Source: Kocuria sp. (lineage in GTDB: Bacteria; Actinomycetota; Actinomycetes; Actinomycetales; Micrococcaceae). From it: a stretch of 52,989 nucleotides of DNA. The stretch is taken from NCBI GenBank assembly GCA_030454085.1, contig JAKDJD010000018.1:1-52989 (forward strand), in the 5' to 3' direction. A program made the translations under genes and the position numbers. Shown here piece by piece: positions 44,354 to 51,964 of this stretch; the stretch's first letter is position 1, and the number at the start of each line of letters is the position of its first letter. The notes beneath the pieces are model-generated. The model ran no database searches, was not told where the DNA came from, and was given only the letters and a program-made list of their open reading frames with translations.

Positions 44354-45259
44354 ATGGCTCGAACACAAGAAATTGCCGACGGGATCTATGTCATCGCGAC
44401 CGATGACTACCGTTTGAACACCGGATTGATCCTTGGCGCGGACAAGGCCATGGTCATCGACACGGGTGCCGGCCCCCGCCAGGGCGCCGAAATTTTCCGC
44501 GCCGCGCGCAAGATCACGGACCTTCCCTTCGTGGTCGTGAATACCCACGCGCACTACGACCACTTCTTCGGCAATGCCGTCTTCGCGGCGGACGGCACCA
44601 CGGATTTCTGGGCCCACCCCAACGCCGAGCGTGCGATGGAGCGCTACGCCGACCGCCAGCGCGGCTACGTGGAGACCTTGGAGCCGGAAATGGCTCATCA
44701 CCAGGGGCCGAACACCGACATCATCCCGCCGACTCGCCTCCTGCCGGGGGACGGCGGACGCGCCTCATTCACCCGCGTCGACTTGGGAGATCGGGCCGTG
44801 ACGCTGTTCTACCTGGGTCTCGGACACACCGACAACGACGTCCTCGCGGGTGTCGACGAAGTGCTGTTCACCGGAGACATCGTGGAGCAGGGGGCCGACC
44901 CCGCTTTCGACGATTCCTTCCCGGAAGTCTGGGTCCAGACCCTGGCCACGGTCGCCGGCCTGGACCGTTACCACGTCTTCGTCCCGGGACACGGGACACC
45001 CGTGGAGCGGACCTTTGTGCAGCGCCAGTCCGAAACCATGAGGGAAGCGATCGACAGGATTGCGGCGTCGACCTCGAATCCGGAGGCCGGACCCACGACC
45101 GCGGCGATGTACAAACTTCCCTACGACGCCGGGGTGACCCGCATTCTGCTGGACCGCCTGGCCTACCTCGAGGAAAAGGGCATGATGGGTGAGGACCTGT
45201 CCGTGGAGGACACCCCGACCGGCGTGACCGGCCCCATCACCACGGGCGAGCACGCCTAG
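44354..45259 (+). CDS. Metallo-beta-lactamase-fold hydrolase
   Basis: Predicted zinc hydrolase of 301 residues. The HxHxDH metal motif is THAHYDH at residues 64-70, followed by other expected ligands in LGLGHTDND and VPGHGTP. It belongs to the SoxH/glyoxalase II-like part of the superfamily by general layout. The substrate is unknown. The start, ATG 44354, is supported by a TACCGT hexamer 6 bases upstream. It converges with the PAP2 gene. Confidence 0.88.
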   Translation: MARTQEIADGIYVIATDDYRLNTGLILGADKAMVIDTGAGPRQGAEIFRAARKITDLPFVVVNTHAHYDHFFGNAVFAADGTTDFWAHPNAERAMERYADRQRGYVETLEPEMAHHQGPNTDIIPPTRLLPGDGGRASFTRVDLGDRAVTLFYLGLGHTDNDVLAGVDEVLFTGDIVEQGADPAFDDSFPEVWVQTLATVAGLDRYHVFVPGHGTPVERTFVQRQSETMREAIDRIAASTSNPEAGPTTAAMYKLPYDAGVTRILLDRLAYLEEKGMMGEDLSVEDTPTGVTGPITTGEHA

Positions 45260-45277
45260 ACGGCCCGCCCCGGTGGG

Positions 45278-46219
45278 TCAGTACGACCACACCTTCGTGT
45301 AGGGCCGTTCTTCGGTCGGCTGCTTGCGGCGGAGGAGCCAGACGAGCAGGGCCGTGGACAGGAGTCCGACGGCGAAAATCAGGCACAGGCTGCCCAGGAG
45401 GGCGGCCCCAGCGAAGTGCTGCTGGGCCGCGATCATGTACGTGGCCACCGCGCAGAAGGCCAGGAAGAGCCCGGTGATGACCATCAGCGGAATCAGGAGC
45501 ATCCCGGTGTGACGGGTGCTTGCGGTGTCCTGGTCCTCGGCCGGAACGAACCGAAGCACAAGCAATGCCAAGGCCGTCCAGGCCGCGACCACGAACAGCG
45601 CGGCGACGACGTCCGCCGGCCGGTGCCATTCGTTGATCACGGTGGCCACCCCCGCGAGAGTCCCGAACATGAGCATGACCAGGGACATGAACGGACGCCA
45701 CTTCTTGGGCGCCGCAATGAACAATGCCGCTCCGGCCGCCGCGGCGAAGGTCGTGTGGCCCGACGGCAGGGAATTCATGGTCGCTTCCTGGACGCCGTAG
45801 TTCGGCTTGGCCAGGATCAGGTACTTCAGCGCCTGGGCCGTCCCGTTGGCCCCTGCGGCCATGGCCAGCCCGATCAGGGCGGGCAGGAACCGGTGCCTGC
45901 GAACGAGGACGAAAAGGATTCCGATGACTGCCAGTACGCCGGCTATGGCCGGGAGTGCGTTGAGCAGGTGATCCGAGTCCCTGCTGTACCGGCGCAGGTT
46001 GTTGCTCACCTCGGAGGTTGCGGTCTGGTCGATCCACTGCCCGGAATAGCTGTAGAGGAACGTCCAGACCGTGCCCCACAGACCGAAGATCATGATGCCG
46101 ATCACGACCAAGTGCTTGATCACGACCCCGACCGTCGGCGGGTGGAAGGTTCCGCGCCTCGTGGAAGGCCAATCGCGTACGGGCGTCTCGCCCTGATCTC
46201 GCGTTGGCTCGGTACTCAT
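45278..46219 (-). CDS. PAP2-family phosphatase
   Basis: Membrane phosphatase of 313 residues, with about seven membrane helices. The catalytic region is LPSGHTTFAAAAG, with the SGH motif, and motif 3 reads INEWHRPADVV, carrying the second histidine and an Asp. The KxxxxxxRP motif 1 is not clear; KYLILAKPNYG stands at its place with Pro in position but no arginine. It may act on lipid or prenyl diphosphates; the substrate is unknown. ATG 46219 is chosen with a weak AGGGGG upstream; ATG 46258 is possible. Confidence 0.87.
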   Translation of the reverse strand: MSTEPTRDQGETPVRDWPSTRRGTFHPPTVGVVIKHLVVIGIMIFGLWGTVWTFLYSYSGQWIDQTATSEVSNNLRRYSRDSDHLLNALPAIAGVLAVIGILFVLVRRHRFLPALIGLAMAAGANGTAQALKYLILAKPNYGVQEATMNSLPSGHTTFAAAAGAALFIAAPKKWRPFMSLVMLMFGTLAGVATVINEWHRPADVVAALFVVAAWTALALLVLRFVPAEDQDTASTRHTGMLLIPLMVITGLFLAFCAVATYMIAAQQHFAGAALLGSLCLIFAVGLLSTALLVWLLRRKQPTEERPYTKVWSY

Positions 46220-46370
46220 TGGCCCAGGACCCCCTGTACGTCGTGTCAATCCACCCATTGCAGTTCAGCATGCCAGTGCGACCTGCCCGTTCGTCGGAAT
46301 TTTCCTGAGCATTTCCTGGGCGGTCCGTGCTCGAATGGCCTCGGCCCTCCCGAAGGTGCACAGTGGATCC

Positions 46371-47402
46371 ATGAGCTTGCGAGAACTGCCCCTCCTGGAA
46401 CAGCTTGAAGACACCGCGGTGGTGGTTTCCGTGCCCCTCAACGTGCGGTTCCGAGGGGTCGAACATCGGGAAGCGCTCTTGTTCCGAGGCCCCCAGGGGT
46501 GGGGAGAATTCTGTCCTTTCCTCGAATACGGACCCGACGAATCCGCCCGGTGGTTGGCCTGCGCGATCGAGACCGCGTGGGAGCCCTCTCCGGAAGCTCA
46601 TCGTGACCGTATTCCGGTCAATGCGACCGTGCCCGCCGTGGGTCCCGAGAAGGTCCCGGAGGTGCTGGGGCGTTCCCGCGGGGCGGTACGTGAGGTCAAG
46701 ATCAAGGTCGCCGAGAAGGGGCAGAGCCTGGCCGACGACGTCGCCCGCGTGCGTGCGGTCCGCAGGGTTGCGCCCGATGCCGTGGTGAAGATGGACGCGA
46801 ATGGAGGCTGGAACCATCGGGAAGCCCTCGAGGCGCTCCGCGCTCTGGCCGAGTTCGAACCTGCGTACGTGGAACAGCCGGTTGCCGATATCGAGGGGCT
46901 GGCTCGTCTGCGCGAGGCGGCCGACAAGGAAGGGTTGCGAGTGCCTGTCGCAGCCGACGAATCCGTCCGCAAGGAATCCGACCCGTTGAGAGTCGCTCGT
47001 CTCGGGGCCGCCGATCTGATCGTGGTCAAGGCTGCGCCCCTGGGCGGACCGCGGAACGCTCTGGACATCATCGAGAACGCCGGGCTCCCGGCTGTCGTCA
47101 GCTCGGCGCTGGAGACGTCCGTGGGCATGTACAGCGGCCTCGCGCTGGCGGCAGCCCTGCCACGGTTGGAACACGGATGCGGTCTGGGCACGGCCTCACT
47201 CCTGGCAGGGGACCTGACCGCCGAGCCGTTGATTCCCGAGGACGGCTGCCTTCCGGTGCGCCGGGTCAGTCCCGACCCGGGGCGACTCGACGAATTCCGG
47301 GCGGACGGTGGGCGCCGCGACTGGTGGATGGAAAGATTGACCAGTAGTTATCAGCGGTTGCGGGCCCGTGACGTGCGATCAGGCGACAATGTCCGCGAGT
47401 GA
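46371..47402 (+). CDS. menC: o-Succinylbenzoate synthase
   Basis: Enolase-superfamily enzyme that dehydrates SHCHC to o-succinylbenzoate in menaquinone synthesis; 343 residues. The catalytic lysine lies in EVKIKVA, the metal-binding acids in MDANGGW, YVEQP and ADESV, and the second lysine in VVKAAPLGG. This is the MenC pattern of the divergent actinobacterial type. ATG 46371 is chosen because CACAGT stands 6 bases before it. It lies 6 kb from menB/menE/menA; menD, menF, menG and menH were not seen in the window. Confidence 0.92.
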   Translation: MSLRELPLLEQLEDTAVVVSVPLNVRFRGVEHREALLFRGPQGWGEFCPFLEYGPDESARWLACAIETAWEPSPEAHRDRIPVNATVPAVGPEKVPEVLGRSRGAVREVKIKVAEKGQSLADDVARVRAVRRVAPDAVVKMDANGGWNHREALEALRALAEFEPAYVEQPVADIEGLARLREAADKEGLRVPVAADESVRKESDPLRVARLGAADLIVVKAAPLGGPRNALDIIENAGLPAVVSSALETSVGMYSGLALAAALPRLEHGCGLGTASLLAGDLTAEPLIPEDGCLPVRRVSPDPGRLDEFRADGGRRDWWMERLTSSYQRLRARDVRSGDNVRE

Positions 47403-47412
47403 GGAGCAACGC

Positions 47413-47832
47413 ATGCACGAGGACTACCGGCTGATCCCGGCGGCACCGACGGTGGAGGACTACGTGCGGCTACGGGCCGAGGCCGGACTCTCACCGAAGA
47501 CGAAGGCGCAGGCGGGCCCGGCGCTGACCGGGTCGTGGGCCTGGGCGCACATCGAGCACCGCGTCACCCGTGAGGTGGTGGGGATGGGACGAGTCCTCGG
47601 CGACGGTGGGTGGTACTTCCACATCGCTGACATGGCGACCCTCCCCGCGCACCAGGGGAGAGGCATCGGGCGCGCCGTCATCACCTCGCTGATCGACAGG
47701 ATCCGGGCGCATGCCCCGGAAGACCCCTACATCACGTTGATGGCGGACGAACCCGGCCGTCCCCTGTATCGCAGCGTGGGCTTCAGGGACGCGATGCCCC
47801 ACTCGATGGGGATGGTCCTGCCTCGCGAGTGA
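47413..47832 (+). CDS. GNAT-family N-acetyltransferase
   Basis: Predicted acetyl-CoA-dependent acetyltransferase of 139 residues. The acetyl-CoA-binding motif is ATLPAHQGRGIGRAVI near residues 75-90, followed by SVGFRDAM at the C-terminal end. The acceptor is unknown. ATG 47413 follows GAGGAG by 7 bases, and the gene starts 10 bases after menC, so the two may share a message. Its last 50 bases overlap the 3' end of the converging PLP-enzyme gene. Confidence 0.86.
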   Translation: MHEDYRLIPAAPTVEDYVRLRAEAGLSPKTKAQAGPALTGSWAWAHIEHRVTREVVGMGRVLGDGGWYFHIADMATLPAHQGRGIGRAVITSLIDRIRAHAPEDPYITLMADEPGRPLYRSVGFRDAMPHSMGMVLPRE

Positions 47833-48880
47833 CCGATCCTCCCCAGCGAACGGCCGACCAGGGCAACCGCGGTAATTCGCTCGGGGAGCCCAGCACCTGG
47901 GGCTCGAAAACGGACACGTCCGGCACGTCATCGGCGTCCTCGTAGACGTCTTCGAGATAACGATGACCCGTGTCGGGGCACGTCAGCAGGGTGCAGTGCG
48001 CCGAGGAAACGCGATCTCGGTCGAGGTAGTCGGCCACCGCGTAGGCCGCCCCGGAGCTGAGCCCGGCAAAGAGCGCATGTCTCCTGCACAGAGCGAGGGT
48101 ACCCGCGCGTCCCACCTCGTAGGACACCCAGTGGACGGAGTCGTAGAGATCGTGGCGGACGTTCTCGAAGGGAATCGAGCTGCCAATGCCCGCGATCAGC
48201 ATGTCCGGGTCCTCCACATCTTCCGAGCCGAAGGTCACCGACCCGAAGGGCTGGACTCCCACGAGACGCACCTTCAGTCCCGAGGCTGCCAGCCCGAGAC
48301 CGAGCGCCCCACTGGAAACCCCTGATCCCACCGGAGCCACGAGGTCCACGGAACGGTACCCACGGCCCCGCAGCAGGTCGCCGCACCGAGTCGCAATGGG
48401 TTGATAGCCCGCGTAGTGGATGGCGTCGTGGTACTGACGCATCCAATGCCAGTCCGGATGGGCCTCGAGGAGCTCGCGGACCCGGGCGACGCGTCGGTCC
48501 TGATCGGCCCGCAGGGAGGTGCTGGGTGGCATCTGTTCGAGTTCGACGCCCAACAGATCCAATTGTGCGCGGAGGGTGCGGTCGATCGTCGTCGAGCCGA
48601 TGATGTGGCAGCGGAGCCCCAATTCGTGGCAGGCCATGGCCAAAGCGCAGGCGTAGATTCCGCTCGACGAATCGATGACCGTGCCGCCTCGCCGAATGGT
48701 GCCGCGACGCATGAGCTCGAGCAGCGCACCCCGGGCGGACCGCGCTTTCATGACCTCGAACCGGAGGGCGAAGAGATCGGGGGCCAGCTCGATGACATCA
48801 GGGGCGCCCAGGGCCACGCCGGCGTGAGAGGCTATCGCCTGCGGAAGATCGGAGGTCGGGGTCGTGATGTCGTTGCTCAA
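47783..48880 (-). CDS. SbnA/cysteine-synthase-like PLP enzyme
   Basis: Fold-type II PLP enzyme of 365 residues, last gene of the candidate metal-related operon. Aligning the region before RRGGTVID with cysteine synthase places Lys45 (EVMKARSARG) on the PLP-binding lysine. The Ser/Gly loop is SSSGIYA at 71-77, so the asparagine of the usual TSGNTG loop, which holds the PLP hydroxyl, is replaced by Ile. The phosphate-binding glycine loop is GSGVSSG at 185-191, and FAGLSSGAA and DTGHRYLED match conserved C-terminal segments. SbnA of staphyloferrin B uses O-phospho-L-serine; a PduX-like kinase directly upstream fits a phosphorylated amino acid substrate here. TTG 48880 overlaps the kinase stop (TTGA). 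A true cysteine synthase is less likely given the altered loop and context. Confidence 0.85.
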   Translation of the reverse strand: MSNDITTPTSDLPQAIASHAGVALGAPDVIELAPDLFALRFEVMKARSARGALLELMRRGTIRRGGTVIDSSSGIYACALAMACHELGLRCHIIGSTTIDRTLRAQLDLLGVELEQMPPSTSLRADQDRRVARVRELLEAHPDWHWMRQYHDAIHYAGYQPIATRCGDLLRGRGYRSVDLVAPVGSGVSSGALGLGLAASGLKVRLVGVQPFGSVTFGSEDVEDPDMLIAGIGSSIPFENVRHDLYDSVHWVSYEVGRAGTLALCRRHALFAGLSSGAAYAVADYLDRDRVSSAHCTLLTCPDTGHRYLEDVYEDADDVPDVSVFEPQVLGSPSELPRLPWSAVRWGGSVTREAGPSPSSGASRP

Positions 48881-49872
48881 GGGTCCTCCCGAAGATAGCG
48901 CGCGGTCGAGGAGAAACCGGCGGCGTCCAATGCTCGCCGAGCCCGTACGGTTCGCTGGTCAACCGCCGCATCGGTGGGGTCGTACATGATGGAGCAGACG
49001 GTGCCGCTGTGGGCGACCTGAACCCCCACCCCGCCGGTACGCTCGCAGATCTCGAGCACACGCGGTAGGTCCGGCTTGGGCAGGTACCTCTGATTGATCA
49101 ACGCGGAGCCAGTCGCGACTCTGCCCAGAGTCCTCGCATTGCCGGTGCGCACGGCCGTCTCCAGCGCGTTCGTCAAATGAGCGAATTCGGCGTGCTCGTC
49201 GGACGTATAGGCCGGCGGGCTCACCCCGAGTGTGTCCACCGCCTGCCCGGGCAGTCGGCATCCCACCAGGCGAACGGGTGGCAGCGGGCGGTTCCACCGG
49301 CGAAGCACCTCGCCGTGGCGTTGGGCGAAGAGAACGGGCACGGTGTCGAAGGCCAACGGGTCCGAGGCCGTCTCCGCCTGGACCGCTATCGCGCTGATAT
49401 GCAGATCGTCCAGGGGCAGTCCGCAACAGTCGCAGACCGATCGAATGGTCGCGACGACGTCGGCGGTCGAGGACCCCATCCCACATCCCCGCGGAAGGTC
49501 GCTGCGCAGGTGCAGGGTGCCGCCCGGCGGCCGAGGAAGGCCATGGTCGTCGCAGGTTCGAAGCACGATCTCCGCGGCCCTCACAGACTTGCTGCGGGCA
49601 CCGGCCGAGCGCACTCCGTGGCGGGTCCGGTGGGGACGGAAGACGGCGAAGGATCCATGGCGGGGCAGGGGAATCGTCACGAGCGCGGGCACGTTCTCGG
49701 ATCGGCGTGGGCTCCAGGCGACTCCCTGGAGGAGTTCGCCGTGGTGGCCCCTGCAGAAGCCTCGACCCGTCCGAAACTCACCTCTAACGGCGCCTAGACC
49801 TGCTCGGAGGGCGGTTGCGTGAGCCCCGTGCATTCCGTCGACGGTCGTGCGAACCGATCTGGGACCGATCAT
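48877..49872 (-). CDS. GHMP kinase, PduX (L-threonine kinase)-like
   Basis: Predicted ATP-dependent small-molecule kinase of 331 residues. GHHGELLQG at 42-50 corresponds to the CGELIQG start of PduX, PRGCGMGSSTADVVAT at 127-142 is GHMP motif 2 with the ATP-binding glycine/serine loop, and VQVAHSGTV at 284-292 is the C-terminal motif 3, again as in PduX. PduX phosphorylates L-threonine to O-phospho-L-threonine for the cobalamin side chain, but no cobalamin genes are in the window. ATG 49872 overlaps the MFS stop (ATGA) and its own stop overlaps the PLP gene (TTGA). The longer frame towards 50322 is a shadow of the MFS gene. I infer that it supplies a phosphorylated threonine or serine to the PLP enzyme. 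Confidence 0.85.
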   Translation of the reverse strand: MIGPRSVRTTVDGMHGAHATALRAGLGAVRGEFRTGRGFCRGHHGELLQGVAWSPRRSENVPALVTIPLPRHGSFAVFRPHRTRHGVRSAGARSKSVRAAEIVLRTCDDHGLPRPPGGTLHLRSDLPRGCGMGSSTADVVATIRSVCDCCGLPLDDLHISAIAVQAETASDPLAFDTVPVLFAQRHGEVLRRWNRPLPPVRLVGCRLPGQAVDTLGVSPPAYTSDEHAEFAHLTNALETAVRTGNARTLGRVATGSALINQRYLPKPDLPRVLEICERTGGVGVQVAHSGTVCSIMYDPTDAAVDQRTVRARRALDAAGFSSTARYLREDP

Positions 49873-51149
49873 GACCGTTCCCTCCGATATTCGACACTCA
49901 GCCGACGGGCTGCCGCCAGGGAGGCAACGCAGGCGCCGGCCGTGACGCCGCCCAGGACGAAGCCGGCTCCGCTCCATCCCCACACCATCGCGCCGAGCCC
50001 TGCGACAGAAGCACCAAGGCACACGCCGAGGCTCTGTCCGGCGCCGTTGAGTCCGAGAACCGTTCCCCGATGGCCGCCCGACTGCCTGACCAACAAGGTC
50101 GTGATCGCGGCCGCCAGGACCGCGTGCGAGACACCCAGCAAGGCGGTCGCGAGAAGTGCCGCGGTCAGGTGGTCGGTGACGAACAACATGAGGACCGCGG
50201 CGGCACCAATCATCGCGGCCATGGCCCCGGCCATCGCTGTGACCACCGGATTGGCCGCCCTGCGGATCGCGAAGCCGCCGAACCAGTTGCCCAGGAAGAA
50301 CGAGAGCCCCGACAGGGTCCATACGAGGGAAAACACGCCGGGGCCCAAACGAAAGCGTTCGTCATAGAGGACCGCCAGGTACGCGAGCTGACCCATGAAA
50401 GCGGCGGTGCGCAGGGCCGAGGCAGCGAGCAGCATCGGGACCGAGGTCAGGGTTGAAGCGATCCGAAACGAGCGCAGGTATCCGGTGCCGGGACCTGTGC
50501 GGCCGGCGGGGGAATGCTCGCCCGAGAGCGGTCGGGTCAGAGCCAATGCCATGGCGAGAGCGGAGCAGAGGACGGCCGTAGCGATCAGATCACCCCGCCA
50601 TCCCCACCAGACGGCGGGTCCGGCCAGGAGAGGGGCGGAGAGGACAGCAGTCAGGGTCATCACGGCGGAGACCTGCGTGGCTGCCCGGCCGGATGTCGAC
50701 TCATCCTGGAACCTGTCCGCGGCCATAGCCGAAGCGGCCGGGTTGAGTACCGAGGTCGCAGCCCCGACGAGGAGGCTGAACAGGACCCATGCCCAGACGG
50801 GGCCGACCATCCCGACGACGCACGCAGCGGCCAGGACCAGTAAGGACCAGATCACCGCGGACCGGCGGGGCACGCGGTCCAGCAATGGGGCACAGGTCAA
50901 CCCGACCAGGAGCGCGGCAACACCGCCGACGCCCCGGAGGCTGCCCATCAGCGTGGCGTCGTATCCACTGTTCCTCGTGATGTCGACCAGGAAATTGGAG
51001 TAGATCGTGAATGGCACCAGGCCCAGGGCGCAGGCCCCGAGGAGGGGCCAGATTCTGGCCGCGATGGCCGCGTCGTTCAGGGAAGCATCCGTTGTCGATG
51101 CTGGGGTCATGGGGCGTCCTTGCGTGGGGGTTCTTGTCCGACCGGTCAT
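49869..51149 (-). CDS. MFS transporter of the candidate metallophore operon
   Basis: Twelve-helix major facilitator of 426 residues. The N-terminal half includes LGACALGLVPFTIYSNFLVDI and LDRVPRRSAVIW, the usual loop 2-3 motif in degenerate form; the second half carries NWFGGFAIRRA. Position between a DUF364 gene and a kinase, with 4-base overlaps at both ends (ATGA at 51146 and at 49869), argues for a product exporter, as MFS proteins do in several siderophore clusters; import is also possible. The start at ATG 51149 is supported by the overlap; ATG 51110 is an alternative. Confidence 0.85.
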   Translation of the reverse strand: MTGRTRTPTQGRPMTPASTTDASLNDAAIAARIWPLLGACALGLVPFTIYSNFLVDITRNSGYDATLMGSLRGVGGVAALLVGLTCAPLLDRVPRRSAVIWSLLVLAAACVVGMVGPVWAWVLFSLLVGAATSVLNPAASAMAADRFQDESTSGRAATQVSAVMTLTAVLSAPLLAGPAVWWGWRGDLIATAVLCSALAMALALTRPLSGEHSPAGRTGPGTGYLRSFRIASTLTSVPMLLAASALRTAAFMGQLAYLAVLYDERFRLGPGVFSLVWTLSGLSFFLGNWFGGFAIRRAANPVVTAMAGAMAAMIGAAAVLMLFVTDHLTAALLATALLGVSHAVLAAAITTLLVRQSGGHRGTVLGLNGAGQSLGVCLGASVAGLGAMVWGWSGAGFVLGGVTAGACVASLAAARRLSVEYRRERS

Positions 51150-51964
51150 GGCACTCGATAGACGTGGAGAAGGGTCTCGTCCGCGCTGAACTGGGAAAAC
51201 GGGAAGTGTTCGGCGCTCAGCGCGGCTACCCCGCGTCCCAGGAACTCACGAGCCACCGCCGAACCCGATTGGGCGTACAGCGCGAGGGGAAGGGAGCGGT
51301 CGAGGCAGCGGCGTCGTATTCGGTCGAAGCTTCCGTTTCCGAGTGTCATGCCGGTCGCGATGACGGCATCCGCCTCGTCGAGGACCTCATCCATGTCGTC
51401 CGTGACGGGATCTCCCCACTGCGTGAACTGCATACCGAAGTCACACGGCAAGGGCTCTCCTCCTCGATCTCGGATCGCCGCGACCAGCGGATTCACCACC
51501 CCGATGAGGGCCACCCGGTCTCCGGCACCGATGTCCAGGAGTCCCGCCACGGCGTCGTCGCGCGCTTCGGCACGCTGGTCGGGGGTTCCGGGCGGAAGGC
51601 GGACCGCCTGTGCCCGGTCATCATCCCGATGAGGGCAACGCGCCGCCAGCCATCCGTCCAGGGCCGCCAATCGGACCGGAGACCGAGAATCCTCCAACAG
51701 TTCCCCGACCGGGCGGCCGGACAATTCGGAGACCTCCGGTCCCAGTTCTCCGGCCTCCACAGCGCAGGCGCCGAAAGCGTTTTCGACTCTGACCAGGACG
51801 TACTGGTTCCGATAGAGCTGGTCTCCGGTGGCAAGCCTCGTTCCGTGCTGGACGTAGAAGACGCTGCGGGCAATCAGGGGCTCGGAAGCGGATCGTTCGT
51901 GGAGTAGTACGTGGCGGCGGAGGTCGTCCACCGAATCAATATCCTGGGGTATGACCGGGTTCAC
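51146..51964 (-). CDS. DUF4213/DUF364 Rossmann-like 'heavy-metal chelation' protein
   Basis: A protein of 272 residues. Residues 55-110 (RVENAFGACAVEAGELG, then SGRPVGELLEDS) resemble the N-terminal DUF4213 domain, and residues 148-270 the DUF364 domain, with GDRVALIGVVNPLVAAI, ADAVIATGMTLGNGSFDRI and a final HFPFSQFSADETL. DUF364 is annotated as a putative heavy-metal chelation domain; its reaction is not known to me. GTG 51964 overlaps the stop of the binding-protein gene (GTGA) and its stop overlaps the MFS start. Placement between a metal-complex binding protein and a transporter suggests a role in metal or chelate handling, which is inference. Confidence 0.82.
   Translation of the reverse strand: MNPVIPQDIDSVDDLRRHVLLHERSASEPLIARSVFYVQHGTRLATGDQLYRNQYVLVRVENAFGACAVEAGELGPEVSELSGRPVGELLEDSRSPVRLAALDGWLAARCPHRDDDRAQAVRLPPGTPDQRAEARDDAVAGLLDIGAGDRVALIGVVNPLVAAIRDRGGEPLPCDFGMQFTQWGDPVTDDMDEVLDEADAVIATGMTLGNGSFDRIRRRCLDRSLPLALYAQSGSAVAREFLGRGVAALSAEHFPFSQFSADETLLHVYRVP

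Noticed and set aside
45237..47174. Open frame of 645 codons on the minus strand through PAP2 and menC
   Set aside because: It crosses two well-supported genes in the wrong frame and its translation is Arg/Gly/Pro-rich without motifs.
48877..49872. Cobalamin side-chain synthesis as the role of the PduX-like kinase
   Set aside because: Not excluded, but no cob, cbi or pdu gene is in the window and the kinase is translationally coupled to a PLP beta-replacement enzyme instead.
49872..50322. N-terminal extension of the kinase to 481 residues
   Set aside because: The extra 150 residues lie in the MFS gene in another frame and lack homology; the ATGA overlap at 49869 marks the natural start.
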